This document shows, piece by piece, positions 45,992 to 54,847 of a DNA stretch of 64,000 nucleotides (position 1 is its first letter; each line of letters opens with the position of its first letter). The notes under the pieces are model-generated. The model had not been told where the DNA came from. It made no database searches and worked only from the letters and a program-made list of their open reading frames with translations. This DNA is from DASVNK01 sp036383895 (lineage in GTDB: Bacteria > Verrucomicrobiota > Verrucomicrobiia > Limisphaerales > SXQI01). Both the position numbers and the translations under genes were made by a program. The stretch lies in assembly GCA_036383895.1 (NCBI GenBank), contig DASVNK010000016.1:51861-115860 (forward strand). Direction: 5' to 3'.

Positions 45992-48256
45992 CATTTCGTT
46001 CACCGACACTTTTCCGCCGGAACCAACCGCGAGACGCAGGGTCACGTCTCGTGCTTTTGGATTCATAACGCGCCATCGGGCAAGGGGAGTGGCAACCAGC
46101 GATTCGATCGCGCGCTGCAGTGGGCGCGCGCCGAGGCGTTGGTCGTAACCTTTACGCGCGAGGTGCAGGACGACTTCATCGCTCCATTCGAGGCGAATGC
46201 CCGATGCGGTGAATCCTTCGCGCGCGGCCAGTTCGCTCAGTTCCTTGCGCGTGATTTCTTCCACTTGCTGTGGAGTGAGGGGACGAAACTCCAATACCGC
46301 ATCCAGCCGGTTGAAGAATTCTGGCCGGAAAAACCGAGCGACTTCGTCCTGGTACGCTGGGCCGCTCTCGCGCGAAAACCCTGCAGCTCCTTTGGAAGTG
46401 GAACCGAGGTTGGACGTGAGGACAACGATCGCGCTTCGGAAGTTCGTCACGCGCCCGAATTGATCTGTAAGCCGACCTTCGTCAAGAAGGCCGAGCAGCA
46501 CATCGAATACTTCGGGATCTGCTTTTTCGATTTCATCAAAGAGGACGACGCAAAACGGCTGCGCGCGGACACGTTCAATCCACGCCGCAGGCCGGTTCTC
46601 CGGCGTGTTTAGCAGGCGGTGCGCGGCGCCCCAGCCGCTGTATTCGCTCATGTCGAGGCGAATCAGGCGGTCCTTTTGTTCGCCAGCGCCGAAGCAGTAT
46701 TCGGAAATCGTTTTGGCGAGCGCTGTTTTGCCGACGCCAGTGGGGCCGGTGAAGAGCAGCACTCCAAACGGCCGTTGGGGGTCCACCAGTCCGGCCTTGA
46801 TCGTAGTGATCAAGCGCGCGGCCAATTGCGTTGCGGCGGATTGCCCAATGATCAACTCGTCAAAGTGCGCTCGGACTGCTTCCGCATGCATCACCAGATC
46901 GTCGCGCAGGAAAATTTCCGGCAGGCCGGTCTGTTGAATGAACAACTCCACCGCGTCATTCACCGCGAGTTCCGTTTTTTTCTTCCGCTGGAAGAGCTGC
47001 CGCATGAACGTCGCGGCTTTGCCCGGAAAGACAGATTCTGACTGAAATCGTTGGAACAACCTGAAGACCGCCGAAGGGAGCTGTGGCTCGAACTCGACGC
47101 GCTGCCCGGAAGCAGCGGAATTCGCGATCTTTGTCAGCACGTCCAGCGCCTCGTGGTCCGCGAAGCGCGGCACTTGAATAATCTGGAAAATATCAAGCAA
47201 TGCGGGAAAGAGCCGTCGGCAGGATTCCAATTCCACCGGCGTGGCCTCGCCGCAGAGGCGCAGTTCGCCGCGTTGTAAATACGGGAGGAGAAATGCGGCC
47301 ACACTGTCACCCGCGCCCTGGCCGCCGACGCGCACCAACTCCAGCAGGTTCTCAGCGCAAAGCACTCCCTGGATCGCGTTCAGTTTTTGGATCATTTCTT
47401 CGCACCGTTCCTGCCATTCGCCCAGGTACGCCATGCCCGCGATGACTCGTGCGCCGCTGGTCCTCCAAAAACGAAAGGCGCGCAGCTCGCGATCTTCTTC
47501 CTCCGGCTGTTCTGCGCGCGAAATGCGCTTCGCCGCTTCTGTCAGCACGGTGCTTTTGCCGATGCCGGTTTCGCCGACGAGGAGCACATTCGCTTTTTCG
47601 ATGCTGAGCTTGCGAACAAGCGTTTCGACAACCTGGTCGCGACCGTAGGCTGCGGAGAGACTCGGTTTTCCGCGCGCGCTCTGCACGACGGGATCGGCGA
47701 CCTTGAAGAGCAACTTTAACTCCGGCCTGTTTAAAGGCGCGACGGCGCGAGTTCGTCCGCCAGTGGTGCGGACCGTCAACTCACGCAGCTCGCAACCCGC
47801 CGGCGGTAGCTTGAGAAAAAGTTTGGTGGGATGCATGCCGCGCAAACGATCTTTTACGTAATGCGCCACCAGGCCTTTAAGACTTTCGCTCTCCTGATAA
47901 TTGAAGGTGAAATCAAGATGCGGAATGCAGCAAACGCGCATTCCGCCAGTATCCAGCCCAGAGACGCACGGCACACGCAGCCACACCGAATCAGGCGCAG
48001 GAATCGGTCGCTTCTCCTGCAAATATTCGGGGCGAACTTCAACCTTCACTTCGAAGTAGGTCGGTTCAGAAATGTCCGGGTCCGCGAGGTAGGCCATGTT
48101 TTCATGTCGCCAATGGAGCAGATCCTTCAGTTGATTGAGTGCTTCCGCTTCCGTTCCCGCGTAAGCCACCGCGCTCTCGAAATCGGCCACAAGGCTCGCC
48201 GTGACCCAACCCGCCGCGTCACGCCAAACTAGAACTGGATAACGCTGCGTGCTCAT
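45968..48256 (-). CDS. ClpA/ClpC-like double AAA+ protein C (third of the operon, no C-terminal extension)
   Basis: A 762-residue protein. The N-terminal 200 residues are not a Clp N-domain; they start YPVLVWRDAAGWVTASLVADFESAVAYAGT and resemble HicB-like small alpha/beta domains, possibly two. D1: Walker A GETGIGKS (228-235), pore loop AYLG (276-279), Walker B position VLCAEN (298-303), lacking the D-E pair of active D1 domains. D2: GPTGVGKT (504-511), VVLFDE (570-575), sensor-2-like GARPLQR (709-715). There is no middle domain and no GYVG-type aromatic pore loop in D2. AGF (625-627) lies at the ClpP-docking position. Its ATG overlaps the stop of the preceding gene (ATGA). No C-terminal extension follows D2. 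Confidence 0.85.
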   Translation of the reverse strand: MSTQRYPVLVWRDAAGWVTASLVADFESAVAYAGTEAEALNQLKDLLHWRHENMAYLADPDISEPTYFEVKVEVRPEYLQEKRPIPAPDSVWLRVPCVSGLDTGGMRVCCIPHLDFTFNYQESESLKGLVAHYVKDRLRGMHPTKLFLKLPPAGCELRELTVRTTGGRTRAVAPLNRPELKLLFKVADPVVQSARGKPSLSAAYGRDQVVETLVRKLSIEKANVLLVGETGIGKSTVLTEAAKRISRAEQPEEEDRELRAFRFWRTSGARVIAGMAYLGEWQERCEEMIQKLNAIQGVLCAENLLELVRVGGQGAGDSVAAFLLPYLQRGELRLCGEATPVELESCRRLFPALLDIFQIIQVPRFADHEALDVLTKIANSAASGQRVEFEPQLPSAVFRLFQRFQSESVFPGKAATFMRQLFQRKKKTELAVNDAVELFIQQTGLPEIFLRDDLVMHAEAVRAHFDELIIGQSAATQLAARLITTIKAGLVDPQRPFGVLLFTGPTGVGKTALAKTISEYCFGAGEQKDRLIRLDMSEYSGWGAAHRLLNTPENRPAAWIERVRAQPFCVVLFDEIEKADPEVFDVLLGLLDEGRLTDQFGRVTNFRSAIVVLTSNLGSTSKGAAGFSRESGPAYQDEVARFFRPEFFNRLDAVLEFRPLTPQQVEEITRKELSELAAREGFTASGIRLEWSDEVVLHLARKGYDQRLGARPLQRAIESLVATPLARWRVMNPKARDVTLRLAVGSGGKVSVNEMKTGRALL

Positions 48257-51200
48257 GATGATTGCAACTCCGGCGGCAACGCCAATGTGGAAAGCATCAG
48301 CGCGCGAAAATCGGACGCGCTAATCTGAGCGAAATCCGCCATGGCCAGGCCCGTCCGGTAATCGAAGAACGAACCGCTGGGTCGGTAGCGCGCAATGATC
48401 GGGCCGGACGACATCGCGATTTCCGCGCCTTCCAGGATCGCCCCGGCTGCCGCGAGAGATTTGGTTGGTAATACTCGGCAGGAAATCGGCCTGCTTCCAT
48501 TCGGCCCGTATTCCAGGATCGTCGCGCCATCGTTCGGCATGAACAGATCGATGAACATGCCGCTAACAGCGATGCCGCTGTTGTAGATTTGGCGAACCGT
48601 TTTGCTTTCTCCGGACCAGAGCGACGCGAAAAACTCAGTCCAACGCTGGATAAACTGCGATTCGATCAACAGGTGGAACTTGCATGCAAAGGCGAGCGCC
48701 GCTGCCTTGGGCGCCGGCGTTGCCGAGATCATGGCGTTCAGGAAGGCCGCTTCGCGGTACAAATTTAGCAGCGGCGAATCAGCGCTCTCAGTTGCTTCAT
48801 CCGCGCTGAGATCCGAAAGCGCATTCCGCAAGTCCGCGCGTTCGCGCAAGCGCTTGCCCTTGGGATCTCCCGAGATCGTTTGCCGAATCAGGAACTTTCG
48901 TGGCTGCGCTTTCGGCAGGCGCATCGTCATTCGCGGCCCGGTCGCTCGCGGTCGCGCCAGTCCATTCAGCAGACGCTCCACCATGGCGAACTGCTCGCGG
49001 CAGAAAAAATAGTGCGCGCGTTCCGGCGAAATATTATTCCATTCCGTCGCGCCGCTCGGTGCGCGCGCATCCAACTCCGCCTCGATCCGATCAAGGAACG
49101 TTTCAACGCCATCCAGGTGCGAGGCCATCGACTTCGTTTCGTTCTCTAAAATTTCACGCGCCCAGGTAATTGTCGTCTCCACTGGCGCAAGCGCCTGGAC
49201 ATCGAGAAAGAATTCCTCATCGCGAACGTCCAGCCGCGCCACCACGGGCAGGGAAGGGGGTTTTGCCGCGATCTGTTCAGCGAGTCGTTGCACAACTTCG
49301 CGTTCGACCGTTCGCTTCAGCGCCCGCGCGCCCAGTTGTGGATGATGCCCCAATGCAACCAATCGAGCGCGCGCCGCTTCGGTGAGGCTGAGCGTGCAGT
49401 CGCGGCGCTTCAAACCATCACGCTTCTGCACTTCCAGGAGCAACCGTTGCGCAATCTCGTCCAACTCGGATTCCGATAACGCGCGAAACGGAATAATTCG
49501 GTCGAGCCGATTAAAGAATTCCGGCCTGAAGAATTTCTCCGCGGCGCTCACGTAGTGTGCCTTTTCTTCGGTGGCTGAACCCTTGGCAAATCCAAGTTTC
49601 GATCTCGCTTCACGCGCGCCAAGATTCGAACTGAGCAGGATAACGCAATTCGTGAAATCTGCGACGCGTCCGAGCGAATCGGTCAGGCGCCCTTCATCGA
49701 GGACCGTCAGTAACAAGTCGAAAACTTCCGGCGCGGCCTTCTCGATTTCATCGAACAACACGATACTGAACGGTTGTCGTCGCACCGCGCCGGTCAGCAA
49801 TCCATCGGGTTGCTGTAGCGTCCCGGTCAAGCGAGCGACCGCGCGAGCGTCAACGAATTCGTTCAGATCAAACCGCAGCAGCCGATCCGGATTGCCAAAC
49901 ATCGTTCGCGCCAGTGCCTTTGCGGACTCGGTTTTCCCGACCCCAGTTGGACCGAGCAGCAGCATTGTCCCCACAGGGCGAGCAGGATCATTTAGTCCGA
50001 TTTTGAAAGTGAGAAGCACATCAACGAACGCGGCCACGGCTGCCTCCTGTCCTTTCAGATCAGCGGAAAGAGTTTCGGTCAACTCGTCGCGCGCGCTTTT
50101 CGCTGACGGTTGGGCGGCCTGCACCACGAATTCCGTCTGCAAACCAGTCTGGCGCGTGAATTCCTCCAGCACATGCGCGCGTGTGATCGTCCCTTTCTTG
50201 TGGCGCACCGCGAGCCGCCGCAAGAATCCCGCGGCTTTCCCGGGAAACGCAGCTTCGCGCATGAAACGGCGGTGCAGATCGTGCACAAGCGGCAACACCT
50301 CGAGGTCGAACGCGCATTGTTGATCGCGCTCCATTTCGCGCACCAGATGGATCAACATGCGCCACACGTCAGCTTCGGGCGGTTCATCGATCGGAACGAT
50401 GTGGAACATTTCCGCGAAATTCCGATCCGTCTCCCGTAAAACGCGCAACGCCTCGGGAGTAATTTCCGCAATCACCCGCAACGCGCGCTTCTCCAGGTGC
50501 GGCTTGAGAACTTGTGCCACGTTTAGGTCTGACGCCGCGCTTACTCCCGCAGAAAACAGGCCAATCAGATCGTCGAAATAGAGAACACGATCTTTTTCGC
50601 GCGCGTAATCGATGATCGCATTCACGCGATTTTCCCACTCGCCGAGATAACTCATCCCGCTGATCAACCGCATTGGCGAAAGCAGCCAAATCTCGTGAGC
50701 ACCGGCGAACTTCTCTTTCTTCCGGTTCGAGATGTTCCAGGCCAGCTCGTGAATGACCGCGGTCTTTCCGACCTTCGGCGGACCGACCAGTAAAATCGGC
50801 CGTCGATCTTTCGAGGCGAGCAGACGCGCGATCTCTTCGACCTCCGTGTCGCGGCCCAACGCTCGCTGCAGGTCATCGGGATACCACTGGTGCAGCGGTT
50901 GTCCCGTCTTCCGCAACTCCTCCTCGCCGCTCTTCTTCTCTTCGCCGCCGAACAGCATCGCGCGCGACGGCTTCTCTTTTTTCTTCGCGTTTGCCGCCGG
51001 AGTGAACTCAACGTCGAGAAAAGAAAGCCGCGCTTTCCCATGCAGTGTTATCGAGTCGAGCACGAAAAAATCTTCTTCTCGTTCCTTCTGGCGAACAAAT
51101 TCTGTGAGCACATCCGTGACGCGGCTCTCAAAACCGTGATTGTCTCGGATTTCGAATGCGAAATTTGGAATGGTCGGAACGAAAGCGATCTGCCGATCAA

Positions 51201-51516
51201 ATGCTTCGTACCGCGCGACAAAAAACCTCTTCAGCGGCGAACCGGATTTCAACTCAAGCCGCACCTCAATTGTTTTTGTTTGGATCGGCGGGTTGAACGC
51301 CCACGTAGCGAGCGCGTCATGCCTCCGGTCTTTGCTCAGGTCGAAGAGCAGATCGCGTAAATTCGCCTGCAGCTTGTTCAGCGCGCGACTCAATTTCTCC
51401 GAACTTTGCGCCGGTTCTGGATGAAACAGCGGCCGCACGTTGAACACCGGAGATCGTCCCGGCTCGTGTGCGGAAGGTGGTTTTTCGAGAATTAAAATTG
51501 GAATCGTGAAAATCAT
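48253..51516 (-). CDS. ClpA/ClpC-like double AAA+ protein B (second of the operon, with C-terminal extension)
   Basis: A 1087-residue protein. Unusual N-terminus (1-200): FTIPILILEK then VFNVRPLFHPEP, followed by a second beta domain (AFVPTIPNFAFEIRDN) and a charged linker. D1: Walker A GPPKVGKT (245-252), pore loop SYLG (289-292), Walker B VLYFDD (311-316). D2: GPTGVGKT (522-529), IVLFDE (585-590), GARALKR (729-735); D2 lacks the GYVG-type pore loop; LGF (641-643) lies where ClpA/ClpC have their ClpP loop. Residues about 790-1087 form a helical C-terminal extension that may be a divergent PCRF-like domain (VSGMFIDLFMPNDGATILEYG aligns with the segment in protein A). ATG follows the upstream TAG with no gap (ATAGATG). 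Confidence 0.85.
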   Translation of the reverse strand: MIFTIPILILEKPPSAHEPGRSPVFNVRPLFHPEPAQSSEKLSRALNKLQANLRDLLFDLSKDRRHDALATWAFNPPIQTKTIEVRLELKSGSPLKRFFVARYEAFDRQIAFVPTIPNFAFEIRDNHGFESRVTDVLTEFVRQKEREEDFFVLDSITLHGKARLSFLDVEFTPAANAKKKEKPSRAMLFGGEEKKSGEEELRKTGQPLHQWYPDDLQRALGRDTEVEEIARLLASKDRRPILLVGPPKVGKTAVIHELAWNISNRKKEKFAGAHEIWLLSPMRLISGMSYLGEWENRVNAIIDYAREKDRVLYFDDLIGLFSAGVSAASDLNVAQVLKPHLEKRALRVIAEITPEALRVLRETDRNFAEMFHIVPIDEPPEADVWRMLIHLVREMERDQQCAFDLEVLPLVHDLHRRFMREAAFPGKAAGFLRRLAVRHKKGTITRAHVLEEFTRQTGLQTEFVVQAAQPSAKSARDELTETLSADLKGQEAAVAAFVDVLLTFKIGLNDPARPVGTMLLLGPTGVGKTESAKALARTMFGNPDRLLRFDLNEFVDARAVARLTGTLQQPDGLLTGAVRRQPFSIVLFDEIEKAAPEVFDLLLTVLDEGRLTDSLGRVADFTNCVILLSSNLGAREARSKLGFAKGSATEEKAHYVSAAEKFFRPEFFNRLDRIIPFRALSESELDEIAQRLLLEVQKRDGLKRRDCTLSLTEAARARLVALGHHPQLGARALKRTVEREVVQRLAEQIAAKPPSLPVVARLDVRDEEFFLDVQALAPVETTITWAREILENETKSMASHLDGVETFLDRIEAELDARAPSGATEWNNISPERAHYFFCREQFAMVERLLNGLARPRATGPRMTMRLPKAQPRKFLIRQTISGDPKGKRLRERADLRNALSDLSADEATESADSPLLNLYREAAFLNAMISATPAPKAAALAFACKFHLLIESQFIQRWTEFFASLWSGESKTVRQIYNSGIAVSGMFIDLFMPNDGATILEYGPNGSRPISCRVLPTKSLAAAGAILEGAEIAMSSGPIIARYRPSGSFFDYRTGLAMADFAQISASDFRALMLSTLALPPELQSS

Positions 51517-54500
51517 CTATTCACCGCCCGTGGTCGCCAAAATTTTCCTCGTGAGATTTTCTTCCAGCAGCGTCGAAACGCACCGCTCCAGACCGGGACC
51601 AATCCATGGCCGTTGGCCAAGTATCGAGTCCTCCACGCGACTGTCCGCGTCAAAATACGTGCGGCGTAGTTCGGCGGTCTTCCCGGTGATGAACCCTTGA
51701 AGTTCGAAACCGCGGGGCGGTTGGTATTCCTCGATCTTCCCGCTTGCCGTTTCAACGAGAACAAGTCGCTTCAAATTCTCGCTCACCATTCGGTGCACGC
51801 CTGCTTCGTCACTGAACTTGGGTAGATAAAGGTGGCCGGAAAGCTTCATAACAGCACCCAGCAAATTCTCGGGCGGTTCGGCAAAAAACTTTTTCATCTC
51901 TTCGACTTCCTCTCGCTGATACGAGAACACCGATTTCGTATTTTTACCGCGGTTCGCCGGCAACAGCGCCTGAAGCTTAAGAATCTTGCCCGTAGCCTCC
52001 GCAAGATTGCGATAGACCGAAAGAAACTGAAACAGCAACGATTTGTCTTCCCCGTAAATCGCAATGATTACCTCGTCCGATTTCTCGTGTGATGCTTCGT
52101 AAAGACGAAGCTGAAGCTCGCGCCGTTCCGCGCGAATCTTAGCGAGCTCTTTGCTCCACTCATTGCGGGCAAAATCCTGTTTCTGATAAAGGGTGCTCAG
52201 AAGAGTTGTCTCGAGCTCGAGTGTTCGCTGCTCAAGTTGCAAAATCGCCTCGGGCACGCGTTTCAGGATGGGCAGTCGCGTCACACGCGCCTGGTCCTCC
52301 GGCGACTTCCACTTGGCGCGCTTCATCCGTGATTCAAGGTCGCCCAAAATCGTGATCTGATTCTCCAAAGCGACAAAGGCTGGTGAGCTCTTCACGCGGA
52401 CGATCGCCCGACGCGCTTCGACCGCATCCGCCGAAATTCGCGTGACGGATTTCTCACCTTCCTCGATCGCGCGCGAATGCTGAGGGGGCGATTTACTCCA
52501 CGCGGTAATTTTGCGGTTGCGAATTCCCGCGCTAATTGTTGCTCCTTGGCCGCTGATTTCCGCCATTTCGAGAGCAAGCGGGACCAGCAACTCGCGCTCA
52601 ATGGCGCGTTTCAGTGGTCGCGCTCCATACTTCGGATCGAGCCCCACCTTTGCCAGGTGCTCAACGATTCCGTCTTCGATCCGCAGTTCGATTTCACGTT
52701 GCGCGATTCCGTGTCGATGGCGAACCGCGGCAATATATTTTTCCGCAATGCCCCGTATCACGTCGGCTGGCAAAGATTGAAACGGAACGATTGCATCGAT
52801 GCGGTTAAAGATCTCCGGCCTGAGAAACTGTGCGACGGCGCTTTCGAAATGTTCTGTCGCATCGCTTCCAGACGCCTTGAACCCGGGCGTCCCACGCTGG
52901 AGACGTTCCGCGCCCAGGTTCGACGTCATTACGATCACGCAGTTCGAGAAATCAGCCAGCCGGCCGCTTGCATCCGTCAGCCTGCCTTCGCCGAGAATCT
53001 GCAAAAGAAGATCGAAAAAGCCGCCGTCGGCCTTCTCGAATTCATCGAGTAAAATCACGCTGAACGGCTGCTCACGAACGCGCGCGGTCAGCAATCCTTC
53101 GCCGGTTCCAATCCCGCCGATTAACCTTTGCACCGACAACGCGTCAGCAAACTGGTTCAAATCAAACCGCGTCATTCGGCTCGTGCTCCCAAAGAAGAAC
53201 TCCGCCAGCGCTTTGGCCAATTCAGTTTTTCCCACGCCCGTCGGTCCGATGAACAGCAGCGATGCCAGCGGTTTTCCCGGTCGAGCGACGCGCGCCTTCA
53301 CGATTGCGATTAGATCGACCAGGCGCCGGACTGCTTCGTTCTGGCCGATGACACGATTGCGCAACCATTCCTCAGTTTGCGCGAGATCCAGCGGAACATT
53401 GTCATCCAACAACACCGCGGGCATTCCACTCTCTCGCGAAAAACGTCTGGTGACATCCTCTTCAGAAAAGATTTTCTTTGGGAAAACGTCGCTGAGCAGA
53501 TTGCGCAGGAATCGCACTGCGCGGCCCGGTCGCGGAGAGTAAACACTATAGCGATCGTGCAGCGACTGCAGACGCGAAATTGCGAGTAGCGTGGTGCGTT
53601 CTTCAGCGGGCTTCGGGCGTTCTCCGTCCGCCTCTTTCCAAATCGCTTCCAGGATGCGCAACGTTTGTTCCTGCGATCGCGGTGGGATCCTGATCTGATG
53701 GAACGCGGCGACTAGTTGCGGTTCCTGTTGTTCCACCTTCGCCAACTGCTCCGGCGTAATCTCCGCGATGAATTGCACCTCGCCGCGCGCGATCCACGGC
53801 CGCAGGAACCCGCCGACGCTTTGCTCCGTGCGCCGCGTTTTGCCCACCTCCGTCAGTTCGGCCAGGTTCCCGATGTGCAGAACGCCGTTTGTTTTCGCCA
53901 GCTCCGCGCACATGTTCTGGCACCGTTCCTGCCACATCCCGAACCCGATCGGCCCCGTCATCAACCGTGATCCGCTCGTCTCCCAAAACGTCGTGGCGCC
54001 ATACTGAAATTCGCTCTTGCGGCGCACGAACTCTCGCACCATCGCGCTCTTTCCGGAACCATGCGGCCCAACCAACAGGACACTTCGCGCCGTATCCGGG
54101 CGCAACGCCTCTGCCAACGCGTCCAGCTCCGGTTCCATCTCGAACGCAACTGCTACCGCTGACTCGTCTGCTCCACCGATTCCTTCCGCGACTTTCTTCA
54201 GCGTCTCGGTCGCGTCTTTCGCCTGATCCTCGCTTGCCGCGAGTTGCTTTGGAGTTTTTCGTGCGACGTCCGCCGTTGCCGTCCCAATCTCCAGTGACGT
54301 GATCGCTTCCGTCCAACTCAGGTCGATCAATGTCATTCCGCGCCACCGTGCGATCACGAGTCGCGCGTTCTTTTCCATCCGTCGGCCAAGCTCCTCAGCC
54401 CGCGGAGCAAATACCGTCACGCGCAGCCATGGCGAAAACGCCACGAACAGATCCTCTCGCTCCTGCCACCATACGTAGTGCACCGGCACGATCACCGGAT

Positions 54501-54768
54501 CTTCCCACGCTCTGGTTCTTCCCGGCGCGCTGATCTTCACGTCGACTTCACTCGTCTGCACCGCGCTCGTAACGCGTCGTCGAAACAGTGTCAGCGCTTC
54601 GGCAAGGTCTTCGTCGCTGAAGAACGCCTTTAACTTCGTGCGAAGCACCCTCTGCGCAGAATCTGCATCAGCGCCGATCCCCGACAATTCCGGTGTGCCC
54701 GCCGCCTCGGCGAGGAAGATGTCCTCACCGATTACGCGCGTTACCGTGATGAACTCAAATGAGGGCAT
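51517..54768 (-). CDS. ClpA/ClpC-like double AAA+ protein A (first of the operon, with a PCRF-like C-terminal domain)
   Basis: A 1083-residue protein, first gene of the operon. Its N-terminal 200 residues are unlike any Clp N-domain and share the HicB-like layout of the paralogs. D1: Walker A GPHGSGKS (234-241); the Walker B position has HIGN (298-301), so D1 probably does not hydrolyse ATP; the pore position reads IGFG (274-277). D2: GPTGVGKT (508-515), VILLDE (571-576), GARPLKR (715-721); no GYVG-type loop; PGF (628-630) at the ClpP-loop position. The C-terminal extension has a coiled coil (about 775-895) and then a domain resembling the release-factor PCRF domain: VIIAIYGEDKSLLFQFLSVYRNLAE and SDEAGVHRMV (986-995). 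No GGQ motif is present. Confidence 0.87.
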   Translation of the reverse strand: MPSFEFITVTRVIGEDIFLAEAAGTPELSGIGADADSAQRVLRTKLKAFFSDEDLAEALTLFRRRVTSAVQTSEVDVKISAPGRTRAWEDPVIVPVHYVWWQEREDLFVAFSPWLRVTVFAPRAEELGRRMEKNARLVIARWRGMTLIDLSWTEAITSLEIGTATADVARKTPKQLAASEDQAKDATETLKKVAEGIGGADESAVAVAFEMEPELDALAEALRPDTARSVLLVGPHGSGKSAMVREFVRRKSEFQYGATTFWETSGSRLMTGPIGFGMWQERCQNMCAELAKTNGVLHIGNLAELTEVGKTRRTEQSVGGFLRPWIARGEVQFIAEITPEQLAKVEQQEPQLVAAFHQIRIPPRSQEQTLRILEAIWKEADGERPKPAEERTTLLAISRLQSLHDRYSVYSPRPGRAVRFLRNLLSDVFPKKIFSEEDVTRRFSRESGMPAVLLDDNVPLDLAQTEEWLRNRVIGQNEAVRRLVDLIAIVKARVARPGKPLASLLFIGPTGVGKTELAKALAEFFFGSTSRMTRFDLNQFADALSVQRLIGGIGTGEGLLTARVREQPFSVILLDEFEKADGGFFDLLLQILGEGRLTDASGRLADFSNCVIVMTSNLGAERLQRGTPGFKASGSDATEHFESAVAQFLRPEIFNRIDAIVPFQSLPADVIRGIAEKYIAAVRHRHGIAQREIELRIEDGIVEHLAKVGLDPKYGARPLKRAIERELLVPLALEMAEISGQGATISAGIRNRKITAWSKSPPQHSRAIEEGEKSVTRISADAVEARRAIVRVKSSPAFVALENQITILGDLESRMKRAKWKSPEDQARVTRLPILKRVPEAILQLEQRTLELETTLLSTLYQKQDFARNEWSKELAKIRAERRELQLRLYEASHEKSDEVIIAIYGEDKSLLFQFLSVYRNLAEATGKILKLQALLPANRGKNTKSVFSYQREEVEEMKKFFAEPPENLLGAVMKLSGHLYLPKFSDEAGVHRMVSENLKRLVLVETASGKIEEYQPPRGFELQGFITGKTAELRRTYFDADSRVEDSILGQRPWIGPGLERCVSTLLEENLTRKILATTGGE

Positions 54769-54813
54769 GGCCGCGCAAAAAGTGCCTGTTTCCTCCGCGA
54801 AAAAGCAAAATTA

Positions 54814-54847
54814 TTCCAACGTTTCTCCCATCCTTTTCCAATGTTTC
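54814..54847. promoter_or_regulatory. Direct repeat, 22-bp period, ahead of the AAA+ operon
   Basis: TTCCAACGTTTC (54814-54825) and TTCCAATGTTTC (54836-54847) match at 11 of 12 positions with start-to-start spacing of 22 bases, two helical turns. The pair sits 46-79 bases upstream of the operon start codon (54768). AraC-family proteins typically bind direct repeats about 21 bases apart, and the divergent gene at 55118 encodes an AraC-type DNA-binding domain. This is a candidate operator; binding itself is not shown by the sequence. Confidence 0.5.

Noticed and set aside
45968..54768. T6SS ClpV or phage-defence AAA+ interpretation
   Set aside because: No T6SS, tail-sheath, restriction or nuclease gene is nearby, and the proteins lack a ClpV-type N-domain.
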